Origin: Micromonospora humi
GTDB lineage: Bacteria > Actinomycetota > Actinomycetes > Mycobacteriales > Micromonosporaceae
NCBI RefSeq assembly: GCF_900090105.1
Contig: NZ_FMDM01000010.1
Location: forward strand, 62,001 to 126,000
Reading direction: 5' to 3'
Length of the DNA stretch: 64,000 nt
The notes under the pieces are model-generated. The model was not told where the DNA came from and did no database searches. It was given only the letters and a program-made list of their open reading frames with translations. Position 1 is the first letter of the stretch; each line of letters begins with the position of its first letter. A program made the translations under genes and the position numbers. Positions 42,828 to 51,384 of this stretch are shown here, piece by piece.

Positions 42828-43485
42828 GAGCTTCGGCGTGGATGTCGGCAAGGGGAGCGGCTGCCGCGGGCAGCCGCTCGGGTGGGTCGTCGGCGGCCCG
42901 GGCCGCCTCGGCGGCGGTGCCGTCACACCGGCCGGCGAGACCGACCAGCAGGGCCTGGACCTGGTACGGGTCGAGGCCGAGCAGGCGTACGGCCGCACTG
43001 GCCGCACCGGTCACCGTCCCGTGGACGGCGACCGTGGCGGTCTCGGCGCGGCTCAGGCCGGCGGCGGCGCAGAGCAGGCCGAGCACCAACGGCTGGTGCG
43101 CTCCGCCGGATGTGGCGGGCAGGTCGTCGAAGGACGCCTCCGGCCAGATGGCCCGGCCGGCGCGCAGCAGAGCCCGTCCCTGGCGGCGGGACACCGTGCG
43201 CAGCGCCGGCGCCGCCGTCCGGGCGTCCAGCTCCGCGTCGAGCAACGCCAGCGTGGATCCGCGTACGGCGGAGCCGGCCGAGGTCACCGCCCGGTGCGCC
43301 GCCGCCGCGAACGCCGCGCCGACCAGCCCGGCGGTGGCCAGCCGGCCGGCCAGGAACGCCTCCAACGAGGCCAGATCGGTGACCCGGCCGGCGGCGACGG
43401 CGGCCTCGAGTCCGTTGGAGTGGGCGTGCGCGCCGGCCGGGAAGCGGCCGTCGGCCAGCAGCAGGAGCAGGCTCGACGTCGCCAT
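42793..43485 (-). CDS. ureF: Urease accessory protein UreF
   Basis: 230 aa; start ATG 43485 shares a base with the ureC stop (TGATG). LLLLLADGRFPAGAHAHSNGLEAAVAAGRVTDLASLEAFL (ends given) is the UreF entry motif. All-helical. It activates or gates UreG within the UreDFG complex. The stop is inside the ureG 5' region, indicating translational coupling. Confidence 0.93.
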   Translation of the reverse strand: MATSSLLLLLADGRFPAGAHAHSNGLEAAVAAGRVTDLASLEAFLAGRLATAGLVGAAFAAAAHRAVTSAGSAVRGSTLALLDAELDARTAAPALRTVSRRQGRALLRAGRAIWPEASFDDLPATSGGAHQPLVLGLLCAAAGLSRAETATVAVHGTVTGAASAAVRLLGLDPYQVQALLVGLAGRCDGTAAEAARAADDPPERLPAAAAPLADIHAEAHATWEVRLFAS

Positions 43486-45188
43486 CAGAACAGGAAGTAC
43501 CGCTGGGCCATCGGCAGGCGTGGCACCGGGTCCGGCTCCACCACCTGACCGTCGATCCGCACGGTGAAGGTGTCCGGTTCCACCTCGATCCGGGGCATCG
43601 CGTCGTTCTCCGGCAGGTCGGCCTTGCCCCGCGAGCGCACGTCCGCGACGGGCACCACCCGTCGCCGCACGTCGAGGCGCAGCCCGGCGTCGAGGGCGGC
43701 CGGCGCGACGAACGCCAGGCTGGTGGCAGACGCCGCGGCGCCGTACGCCCCGAACATCGGGCGCGGCAGCATCGGCTGCGGCGTCGGGATGGACGCGTTC
43801 GCGTCACCCATCTGGGCGTACGCGATCATCCCGCCCTTGAGCACCAGATGCGGTCGTACGCCGAAGAACGCCGGATCCCACAGCACCAGGTCGGCCAGCT
43901 TGCCCGGTTCGACCGAGCCGATCTCGGCGTCCAGCCCGTTCGCCATCGCCGCGCAGATGGTGTACTTCGCCACGTACCGGCGGGCCCGGTGGTTGTCGGC
44001 CGCGCCGTCGCCGGGCAGCGCGCCGACCCGCTCCTTCATGACGTGCGCGCTCTGCCAGGTTCGCAGGATCACCTCGCCCACCCGGCCCATCGCCTGGGCG
44101 TCGGAGCCGATGATGGAGATCGCGCCGAGGTCGTGCAGCAGGTCCTCGGCGGCCATGGTGGACGGTCGGATGCGACTCTCGGCGAACGCCAGGTCCTCCG
44201 GCACGGACGGGTGGAGATGGTGGCAGACCATCAGCATGTCCAGATGCTCGGCGAGAGTGTTGACGGTGTACGGCCGGGTCGGGTTGGTCGACGACGGCAG
44301 CACGTTGGGCTCGCCGGCCACCGTGATGATGTCCGGCGCGTGCCCACCTCCCGCGCCCTCGGTGTGGTACGAGTGGATGGCCCGGCCGGCGATCGCCCGC
44401 AGCGTGTCGGCCACGAAACCGGCCTCGTTGAGGGTGTCGGTGTGGATGGACACCTGCACCCCCGAGGCGTCCGCCACCCGCAGGCAGGCGTCGATCGCCG
44501 CCGGTGTGGTGCCCCAGTCCTCGTGCAGCTTGAAACCGCCCGCGCCGGCGCGTAACTGCTCCCACAGCGCCTCCGGCGAGACGGTGTTGCCCTTGCCGAG
44601 CAGCAGCACGTTGACCGGCAGCGTGTCCAGCGCCTCGTGCATGCGGGCCAGGTGCCAGGCGTTCGGGGTGACCGTCGTGGCCCGGGTGCCCTCGGCGGGG
44701 CCGGTGCCGCCGCCGACGAGTGTGGTGATGCCGCTGGCCAGCGCCTCGGTGACGATCTGCGGGCAGATGAAGTGCACGTGGGTGTCGACGGCGCCGGCCG
44801 TGAGGATCCGACCGTTCCCGGCGATGACCTCGGTGGCCGGGCCGATGACCAGCTCGGGGTGGACGCCCGGCATGGTGTCCGGGTTGCCGGCCCGGCCGAG
44901 GGCGACGATCCGCCCGTCGCGCAGACCCACGTCGGCCTTGACCACGCCCCAGTGGTCGAGCACCACCGCGCCGGTGACGACGGTGTCGAGGGCGCCCTCG
45001 GCGCGGGTCGCCCGCGACTGGCCCATCGACTCACGGATCACCTTCCCGCCGCCGAAGACCGCCTCGTCGCCGCCCACGCAGTGGTCGGTCTCCACCTCGA
45101 TCAGCAGGCTCGTGTCGGCCAGCCGGACGCGGTCGCCGGTGGTCGGCCCGTACAGGTCGAGGTAGCGGTCCCGCCGCACGGCGCTCAC
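43485..45188 (-). CDS. ureC: Urease alpha subunit UreC
   Basis: 567 aa from GTG 45188, chosen for the GTGA overlap with ureB and the normal family length. Nickel ligands H137 and H139 (VDTHVHF) and the carbamylated K220 (GGFKLHEDWG) are conserved, as are MVCHHLHPSVPEDLAFAESRI (mobile flap with catalytic His) and GSDAQAMGRVGE. It hydrolyses urea to ammonia and carbamate in the cytoplasm. Every expected motif is present. Confidence 0.97.
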   Translation of the reverse strand: MSAVRRDRYLDLYGPTTGDRVRLADTSLLIEVETDHCVGGDEAVFGGGKVIRESMGQSRATRAEGALDTVVTGAVVLDHWGVVKADVGLRDGRIVALGRAGNPDTMPGVHPELVIGPATEVIAGNGRILTAGAVDTHVHFICPQIVTEALASGITTLVGGGTGPAEGTRATTVTPNAWHLARMHEALDTLPVNVLLLGKGNTVSPEALWEQLRAGAGGFKLHEDWGTTPAAIDACLRVADASGVQVSIHTDTLNEAGFVADTLRAIAGRAIHSYHTEGAGGGHAPDIITVAGEPNVLPSSTNPTRPYTVNTLAEHLDMLMVCHHLHPSVPEDLAFAESRIRPSTMAAEDLLHDLGAISIIGSDAQAMGRVGEVILRTWQSAHVMKERVGALPGDGAADNHRARRYVAKYTICAAMANGLDAEIGSVEPGKLADLVLWDPAFFGVRPHLVLKGGMIAYAQMGDANASIPTPQPMLPRPMFGAYGAAASATSLAFVAPAALDAGLRLDVRRRVVPVADVRSRGKADLPENDAMPRIEVEPDTFTVRIDGQVVEPDPVPRLPMAQRYFLF

Positions 45189-45565
45189 CGCGCCGGCCCG
45201 TCGGTCGTCGGCGCCCCGCCCGCCGGCGCGTCGGTTCCGGGCGCGGTCGGTGACGCGTCGTCCAGCGGCCCGGCGCACTCGCCGCGCAGACCGGGCACGA
45301 CGCGTGCGCCGCCGAGCGGCACCAGTTCGACCTCGCGGCTCACGCCCGGCTCGAACCGGACCGAGGTACCCGCCGGCACCGCGAGACGCTGGCCCCAGGC
45401 GACCGCCCGGTCGAACATCAGGGCCGGGTTGGCCTCGGCGAAGTGGTAGTGCGAGCCGACCTGCACCGGACGGTCGGCGGTGTTGACCACGACCACTGCG
45501 GTCACCGGACGACCCACGTTGATCTCGACCGGACCGGCCGCCGGCAGGATCTCCCCGGGGATCAC
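45185..45565 (-). CDS. ureB: Urease beta subunit UreB
   Basis: 126 aa from GTG 45565, which overlaps the ureA stop (GTGA). IPGEILPAAGPVEINVGRPVTAVVVVNTADRPVQVGSHYHFAEANPAL (ends given) is the UreB core, followed by RLAVPAGTSVRFEPG. The last ~25 residues are an Ala/Pro/Thr-rich tail. Structural subunit of the UreABC apoenzyme. Confidence 0.96.
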   Translation of the reverse strand: MIPGEILPAAGPVEINVGRPVTAVVVVNTADRPVQVGSHYHFAEANPALMFDRAVAWGQRLAVPAGTSVRFEPGVSREVELVPLGGARVVPGLRGECAGPLDDASPTAPGTDAPAGGAPTTDGPAR

Positions 45566-45864
45566 GGGATCGGGTGGTGCACCGTCACGAGCTTGGTGCC
45601 GTCCGGGAACGTCGCCTCCACCTGCACCTCCCTCAGCATCTCGGGGATGCCGTCCTGGACGTCCTCGCGGCCGAGCACCGTCCGGCCGGCGGACATGAGG
45701 TCGTCCACCGACCGCCCGTCGCGGGCCCCTTCGAGCAGGAAGGCGGTGACGATCGCGACGGCTTCGGGATAGTTGAGTCGCAGGCCGCGCTCGCGGCGGC
45801 GGCGAGCGACGTCGGCCGCGACGTGGACGAGCAGGCGGTCCTGCTCGTGCGGGCTGAGGAACAC
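45562..45864 (-). CDS. ureA: Urease gamma subunit UreA
   Basis: 100 aa from GTG 45864, GGAGA six bases upstream. LSPHEQDRLLVHVAADVARRRRERGLRLNYPEAVA and FPDGTKLVTVHHPI (ends given) are diagnostic. First gene of ureABCFGD; each junction overlaps by 1-4 bases except ureF/ureG (longer), implying a single coupled transcript. Confidence 0.97.
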   Translation of the reverse strand: MFLSPHEQDRLLVHVAADVARRRRERGLRLNYPEAVAIVTAFLLEGARDGRSVDDLMSAGRTVLGREDVQDGIPEMLREVQVEATFPDGTKLVTVHHPIP

Positions 45865-46158
45865 GGGATTCTCCGGTGGGGATCGGCGTGGCCCGCTCGC
45901 CGTCGGCTCCGCGTGGAGCCGCGCCGGGCAGCACCACCCGGAGGACGAGCTGGGATCACACGACCGCCGCGACGACCGCCGGCGGGGTGGCCCGGGACTC
46001 CACCATCCCGGCCCGCGTGACGGGCGCCCGGCGGCGTCGGTCGGATGCGGACCGCACCGCCCACCGCTTCAGCAGACCGTAGAGGATCGCCACCGGCGGG
46101 GGCAACGGTGTGCTCGCGACGAGCGCCACCGGCCGGTGACGCGTGGAGAACCTCGGGC

Positions 46159-47808
46159 CTACCTCTCCCCCGGTCGCCGGCTCAGGTGGCCGATGCCGTG
46201 CTGGTCGAGCCAGACGACAGTGCGCAGCACGAACGTCCGGCTCGACGAGCCGGCGCCGACGTCGGTGGCGACCAGCGGCACCTGGGCGGCGACCGGGAGC
46301 AGGGTGGCCCGCCAGCAGGCCGGCGTGGCGCAGGCCGAACGGTCGTCGACGCGCCAGGCGGCAGCCACGCTGCGGCCGTCCGGGTCGGCCGGGCGGTATT
46401 CGAGCCACCGGCGCAGGTCGTTGCCGCCGTCGGTCCCGGCGGCGAGGACCAGGTTGAACGAGCCGCGGACGCGAAGCAGGCGGATCTGCTCCTGCACGCC
46501 GACGTTCGGCAGGCCGGTGCCCAGGCACGCGGGACCGCCGTCGCGCCAGCAGGTCCAGACCACCGCGGGATCGGTGCCGCCGGCCGCCGGGAAGGTGTCG
46601 GGCGAGATGTCGAGGACCACCGCGTTGTCGTCCCCGAACACCTCCGCCGCAGCGCTCCAGAAGGAGCGGGTGGCGAGATCGTCACTCTGGCGCAGCGACA
46701 CGATGGGGGTGATGCCGGCCCGGACGAGCCGATCGACGTACCGGGCCGCCTCGTCGAGGTAACCGACGCGGTTCGTTCTGTCGGCAGGGCTTCCGGTGTG
46801 GACGTAGCAGGCGTCGCTCAGCACGACCCGCACCGCGTCGACCCCGCGGGCCCGCAGCGCGCCCACGGACGCGTCGTCGACCGGGCCGTCCCAGCGGATC
46901 GGTCCCCACGCGCACTCGCCGGGCACGCTCGACCGGATGATTCCGCGTGGCCGGTAGGGCCTCGGGTCCGGGGTGACCGTGCGGATGCGGTTGCCGAACG
47001 CCTTCAGCGCGGGCGCGGCACCGGGTGCCGGCGGTGGGAGCACCCGGACGCCGCGGACCTCGGCGGTGGCCTGGGCGCCGCTGCTGTCGTAGGCGGTGGC
47101 GGTGACGCGGGTACCGCTGTTCGGCGGCACGCCGCGCCAGTCGAACGCGTACGGCTCGGTGGTGTCCACGGCGAGCAGGGTGCCGCGCTCCCGGAACTCG
47201 ACCCGCTCGATCCGCCGGCCGACCGCCGCCGTGGCCCGCGCCCGGATCGGGACGACGCCCGGCGCGGCGAAGAAGTCGTTCGGCAGGGGCGAGGTGAGCG
47301 CCACCGACGGCCCGCCCGGCAGTGGGCTGGGGCTGGGCTGCGGGCTGCCCGAGGCCGGCGGCGAGTGGGTCGGGCCGGCGACGTCCCCGTCGCACGGCTG
47401 GCCGCTCAACACCCAGTCGGTCGGCTCGGGGTCCGCGACCCGGTGGTTGCCGCCGAACCGCACCGTCACCGAGGCGCCGGTCGGCAGCGTGGACCCCGGC
47501 GGTGGGCGGAGTGTGGTGATCGGGTACAACTCACCGCTGCCGAGCGTGTATCCGTCCGGCAGCCGGTCGAGGCCCATGGTGATCGTCTGGTCCCTGGCCT
47601 GTCGGAACCGCAGCCACCAGTCGGTGACGGGAGAGCCCAGGTTGGTGACGGTGAGCTCGGCCCAGAAGCCGTTGGACCACTCACGGGTGATCTTGTAGTC
47701 CACGGTGCACACGGCCGCGGCGTAGGCCGGCGGCAGCACCGTCGCCATGGCCCCGCCGACGACGACGGCAACGGCCGTAGCCAGCGCGAAGATCCTGCGT
47801 CGCATCAT
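46159..47808 (-). CDS. Secreted CBM2 protein with degenerate GH5-like domain
   Basis: 549 aa; ATG 47808 starts a signal peptide (RRRIFALATAVAVVVGGAMA, cleaved near AYA-A). A CBM2-like domain spans ~34-138 (CTVDYKITREWSNGFWAELTV..), then a Pro/Ser linker, an Ig-like bacterial domain (~167-255) and a GH5-like TIM barrel (~268-545). The barrel keeps ALRARGVDAVRVVL and VDRLVRAGITPIVSLR, but where GH5 cellulases read NEP this has LDISPDTFP (399-407), and the nucleophile strand reads VPLVATDVG rather than a Glu-containing GEFG. It is probably catalytically dead and may only bind polysaccharide. Confidence 0.75.
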   Translation of the reverse strand: MMRRRIFALATAVAVVVGGAMATVLPPAYAAAVCTVDYKITREWSNGFWAELTVTNLGSPVTDWWLRFRQARDQTITMGLDRLPDGYTLGSGELYPITTLRPPPGSTLPTGASVTVRFGGNHRVADPEPTDWVLSGQPCDGDVAGPTHSPPASGSPQPSPSPLPGGPSVALTSPLPNDFFAAPGVVPIRARATAAVGRRIERVEFRERGTLLAVDTTEPYAFDWRGVPPNSGTRVTATAYDSSGAQATAEVRGVRVLPPPAPGAAPALKAFGNRIRTVTPDPRPYRPRGIIRSSVPGECAWGPIRWDGPVDDASVGALRARGVDAVRVVLSDACYVHTGSPADRTNRVGYLDEAARYVDRLVRAGITPIVSLRQSDDLATRSFWSAAAEVFGDDNAVVLDISPDTFPAAGGTDPAVVWTCWRDGGPACLGTGLPNVGVQEQIRLLRVRGSFNLVLAAGTDGGNDLRRWLEYRPADPDGRSVAAAWRVDDRSACATPACWRATLLPVAAQVPLVATDVGAGSSSRTFVLRTVVWLDQHGIGHLSRRPGER

Positions 47809-47819
47809 GCCCCCGCATA

Positions 47820-47843
47820 CATCGATGAAAGTCGCTCGATAAG
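47820..47843. promoter_or_regulatory. Spaced repeat ATCGA-N10-TCGAT and CGATAAG upstream of the GH5-like gene
   Basis: ATCGA and TCGAT are complementary halves separated by 10 bases, overlapping CTCGATAAGCCTCG, which matches 12 of 14 positions of a sequence upstream of the sugar ABC operon. It lies 12 bases before the GH5-like start, in the divergent region shared with the beta-glucosidase. Candidate operator. Confidence 0.35.
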
Positions 47844-48046
47844 CCTCGACGGACGGAACAGCGTCTGTCAATACCGCAGCGGGCCGGGCGGGACCGTCGC
47901 CCGCACCGAACCTGTCGGCGAGGCGTGGACCGGACCGTGCGGCCGTCCACGAAGGAGGACGCGGGACGTGGCATCATGAGGCAGAGCCGAGTTCCGGGCA
48001 CCGGGCAACCACAGGGCACCGCCATCGATTCCCGAAGGGAATGCTC

Positions 48047-50569
48047 ATGCGCATCCGGCTCCGCGGATCCACGCGCCCCTCTCGTACCCGGACAGCCGTC
48101 GCCGGCGTGGCCACGGCGGTCGCGCTCGCCGCGACCGGCCTGACCACGGCCCCGGTCGCGGCGGCTCAGACGCTGCCCTACCAGGATCCGTCCCTACCCG
48201 TGGCGCAGCGGGTGGTGGACCTGCTGTCGCGAATGTCGCTGGACGAGAAGATCGGCCAGATGACCCAGGCCGAGCGCGCCGAGGTCAGTCCGGCCGACGT
48301 GACCACCTACCGGCTCGGCTCCATCCTGTCCGGCGGCGGCTCGGCGCCGTCGCCGAACACCCCGGCCGGCTGGGCCGACATGTACGACGCCTTCCAGCGG
48401 GGCGCGCTGGCCACGCCGCTCGGCATCCCGATGCTCTACGGCTCGGATGCCGTGCACGGGCACAACAACGTGGTCGGCGCGACGATCTTCCCGCACAACA
48501 TCGGCCTGGGCGCCACCCGCGACCCGGGCCTGGCCGAGCGGATCGGTCGGGCGACCGCCGAGGAGGTCACCGGCACCGGCGTGGACTGGACCTTCTCGCC
48601 CTGCCTCTGCGTGGCCCGCAACGACCGCTGGGGCCGCACCTACGAGTCGTTCGGCGAGAAGCCCGAGTTGGCGACGCAGATGAGCAGCATCGTCACCGGC
48701 TACCAGGGCACCACGCTCGGCGGACCGGCCAGCGTGCTGGCCACCGCCAAGCACTACGTCGGCGACGGGGGGACCACGAACGGCACCGACCAGGGCAACG
48801 CCCAGATCTCCGAGGCGGAGCTGCGAGCCATCCACCTGCCGCCGTTCGTCGAGGCCATCCGCAGGGGCGTGGGCTCGGTCATGATCTCGTACAGCAGTTG
48901 GAACGGGCAGAAGCTGCACGGCAACCGCTACCTGATCACCGACCTGCTGAAGAACGAGCTGGGCTTCACCGGCTTCGTGGTCTCCGACTGGAACGGCATC
49001 GACCAGATCGACGGCGCTCCCGGCTTCACCGGGGCCGAGGTGGCGCAGGCGGTCAACGCCGGCATCGACATGGTGATGGCGCCCGACGGCTGGCGGTCCT
49101 TCATCACGCTGCTGCGCGGCGAGGTGCAGGCGGGCCGGGTGCCCATGTCACGCATCGACGACGCCAACCGGCGGATCCTGACCAAGAAGGTCGAGCTGGG
49201 CCTCTTCGAGCGCCCCCTCGCGGACCGCTCGTACGCGAGCACCGTGGGCAGCGCGGCCCACCGCGAGTTGGCCCGCGAGGCGGTGGCCAAGTCGCAGGTG
49301 CTGCTGAAGAACGGTGGCGCGCTGCCGCTGCGCACCAACAGCCGGATCTTCGTCGCCGGCAGGAACGCCGACAACATCGGCAACCAGAGCGGTGGGTGGA
49401 CCGTCAGCTGGCAGGGCGGCAGCGGCAACACCACCCCGGGCACGACGATCCTGCAGGGCATCCGGAACACCGTCGGCTCGGCCGGCACCGTGACCTACAG
49501 CCTCAACGGCAGCGGCATCGACTCCTCCTACGACGTCGCGGTCGCGGTGGTCGGCGAGACGCCGTACGCCGAGGGCCAGGGCGACCGGCCCGCCGGCATG
49601 GGTCTGGACACCACCGACCTGAACACCGTCAACACGCTGCGCGCGGCCGGCGTGCCGGTGGTGGTCGTGCTGGTCTCCGGCCGCCCGCTGGACGTCGCGG
49701 CCCAGGTGCCGAACTGGAACTCTCTGGTGGCCGCCTGGCTGCCCGGCACCGAGGGCCAGGGTGTGGCGGACGTGCTGTTCGCGGTGCGCCAGCCCACCGG
49801 CAAGCTGCCGGTCACCTGGATGCAGTCGGCCGGCCAGCAGCCGATCAACGACGGAGACGGCAAGGCCCCGCTGTTCCCGTACGGCTACGGGCTGAGCTAC
49901 GGCAACCCGGCGCCGGACACCACCCCGCCGACCGCGCCGACCAACCTGCGCGCCACCGTCAGCGGCACGTCCGCCACGCTGACCTGGTCGCCGTCCACCG
50001 ACGACGTGGGCGTGCGGGAGTACGTCGTCCACGAGCTGGCCGGCGCGTCCGACACGGTGTACGGCCGGACAGCCACTCCCTCCATCACGATCAGCGGGCT
50101 GGTCCCCGGCACGTCGCGGCAGTTCTCCGTGGTCGCGACCGATGCGGCCGGTAACACCTCGCCGGCCTCGCCGCCGGTCGTGGTGCAGGCGGCGGGGGTG
50201 GACCCCACGCCCACACCGACGCCGACGCCGACGCCCACGTCCGGCGCGGCCGCCTGCCAGGTCACCTACGCGACCAACGACTGGGGCGGCGGCTTCAGCG
50301 CCACCGTCACCGTGCGCAACACCGGCACCGTCGCCCTGTCCGGTTGGACGCTGCGCTTCGCGTTCCCCGACGCCGGCCAGCGGGTCACCCAGGGCTGGTC
50401 GGCCACCTGGTCGCAGAGCGGCACGGCGGTGACGGCGAGCAACGCCGCGTGGAACGGCTCGCTGCCGGCCGGCGCGTCCACCGGGATCGGCTTCAACGGC
50501 ACCTTCAGCGGCACCAACCCGCGCCCGGCCTCGTTCACGCTCAACGGCGCACCGTGCACCGCCGGGTGA
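48047..50569 (+). CDS. Secreted beta-glucosidase/exoglucanase, GH3 + FN3 + CBM2
   Basis: 840 aa; ATG 48047 has GAAGGGA six bases upstream, whereas ATG 48041 abuts it. Signal peptide 1-~41. GH3 N-domain with YGSDAVHGHNNVVGATIFPHNIGLGATRD and nucleophile D314 (GFVVSDWNGID), then the C-domain (KSQVLLKNGGALPL..GYGLSYG). An FN3 module (~623-705) and a PTPTPT linker lead to a CBM2 (~735-840). It should remove glucose from cellulose- or beta-glucan-derived chains outside the cell. Divergent from the GH5-like CBM2 gene. Confidence 0.94.
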   Translation: MRIRLRGSTRPSRTRTAVAGVATAVALAATGLTTAPVAAAQTLPYQDPSLPVAQRVVDLLSRMSLDEKIGQMTQAERAEVSPADVTTYRLGSILSGGGSAPSPNTPAGWADMYDAFQRGALATPLGIPMLYGSDAVHGHNNVVGATIFPHNIGLGATRDPGLAERIGRATAEEVTGTGVDWTFSPCLCVARNDRWGRTYESFGEKPELATQMSSIVTGYQGTTLGGPASVLATAKHYVGDGGTTNGTDQGNAQISEAELRAIHLPPFVEAIRRGVGSVMISYSSWNGQKLHGNRYLITDLLKNELGFTGFVVSDWNGIDQIDGAPGFTGAEVAQAVNAGIDMVMAPDGWRSFITLLRGEVQAGRVPMSRIDDANRRILTKKVELGLFERPLADRSYASTVGSAAHRELAREAVAKSQVLLKNGGALPLRTNSRIFVAGRNADNIGNQSGGWTVSWQGGSGNTTPGTTILQGIRNTVGSAGTVTYSLNGSGIDSSYDVAVAVVGETPYAEGQGDRPAGMGLDTTDLNTVNTLRAAGVPVVVVLVSGRPLDVAAQVPNWNSLVAAWLPGTEGQGVADVLFAVRQPTGKLPVTWMQSAGQQPINDGDGKAPLFPYGYGLSYGNPAPDTTPPTAPTNLRATVSGTSATLTWSPSTDDVGVREYVVHELAGASDTVYGRTATPSITISGLVPGTSRQFSVVATDAAGNTSPASPPVVVQAAGVDPTPTPTPTPTPTSGAAACQVTYATNDWGGGFSATVTVRNTGTVALSGWTLRFAFPDAGQRVTQGWSATWSQSGTAVTASNAAWNGSLPAGASTGIGFNGTFSGTNPRPASFTLNGAPCTAG

Positions 50570-51094
50570 CCGGCCAGTCGTAGCACCACCTGCGGTGTGC
50601 CGGTATCGTCACCTGTTGACACTCCGGCACACCGCCGGCGGTGGACTCCCGGCCCATCGGCGGTCGGCCGGCCGCAAGCGGCATGACCGGGTCAGCAGGT
50701 ACCGGAGGTCGCTGCCACCGGCACCTGTGTCATCGCGAGCCGGCAGGACGTCGGATACGGACCGGGCGCACACTACCTGCGAGACCGCTCCATGACCGGC
50801 AGCCGTAACCGGGCGTACAGTTCACCCGACAGCAACCAAATGATCCGGTTGGTAGGTGACAACGACCATCGTCCCTCGACATGACCGACCGGCGCGGCGG
50901 GAACACCGATGCTCAGTCGAGCTGGAGAGCGAAGCAGGATCGCGACCAGGCGCAGTTTGAGCAGCGGCAACACACCAGCTCCACCGGCCGTGTCGAGACA
51001 TTCGGGTCGCGGTGTTCCTGAGCTACGTGTCACAGAGCTGGTGGCTGCTGAACGATCGCCAGCTCCACCTGCCGGAATCTGCGTGTCGTACCGG
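50570..51094. other. Intergenic stretch after the GH3 gene
   Basis: 525 bases. It starts with the hairpin at 50592-50635; from ~50820 it is less GC-rich than the flanks. Several short open frames exist on both strands (for example minus 51102-50773), but none has a ribosome site or a recognisable family, so I call no gene. It could be decayed coding DNA. Confidence 0.45.
50592..50635 (+). terminator. 12-bp perfect stem-loop after the GH3 gene
   Basis: GCGGTGTGCCGG (50592-50603) pairs with CCGGCACACCGC (50624-50635); the 20-base loop contains a further GTCA/TGAC pair. It starts 23 bases after the GH3 stop. Confidence 0.6.
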
Positions 51095-51256
51095 CTAGCC
51101 ACGCACGTCTCTGGGCTGATCGGGAGCCTTCCGCGAGGTGTTGCGGCGCGACACCAACCACTGCCTCAGAGCCTTGTCCAGGTCGATGAGCGCGACCCCG
51201 AGCCGAAGTGCGGCCGCCGCCGCCGAGAGCTGGTCGATCAGTTCTTCGTTGATCAT
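51095..51256 (-). CDS. Small protein divergent from the NACHT gene
   Basis: 53 aa, preceded by an excellent ribosome site (AGGAGAT, five bases before ATG 51256). The sequence (MINEELIDQLSAAAAALRLG..LDKALRQWLVSRRN..) would form one amphipathic helix pair with a basic tail; no known domain. It starts 129 bases from the start of the NACHT-HEAT-STAS gene and shares its promoter region, making it a candidate partner, modulator or antitoxin-like protein. It may not be expressed; the main evidence is the ribosome site and position. Confidence 0.5.
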   Translation of the reverse strand: MINEELIDQLSAAAAALRLGVALIDLDKALRQWLVSRRNTSRKAPDQPRDVRG

Positions 51257-51384
51257 CGGATATCTCCTGTCGCGTGACGTGCGATCACGATGCGCCGACC
51301 GAACGTCCAATTCGTCGAGGCTAGACAGGAGTGGAAACTGGACGGACCGGGAGAGGAGCACCCGTCGCGACACCCAGGAGGGCC

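Noticed and set aside
51012..51098. Start of a TIR-like domain (VFLSYVSQ) upstream of the NACHT gene
   Set aside because: The frame is closed by a stop about 70 bases upstream and by TAG at 51096, and lacks further TIR motifs.
50773..51102. 109-aa minus-strand frame in the gap after the GH3 gene
   Set aside because: No ribosome site, no recognisable domain and no conserved-looking pattern; kept as unclear intergenic sequence.
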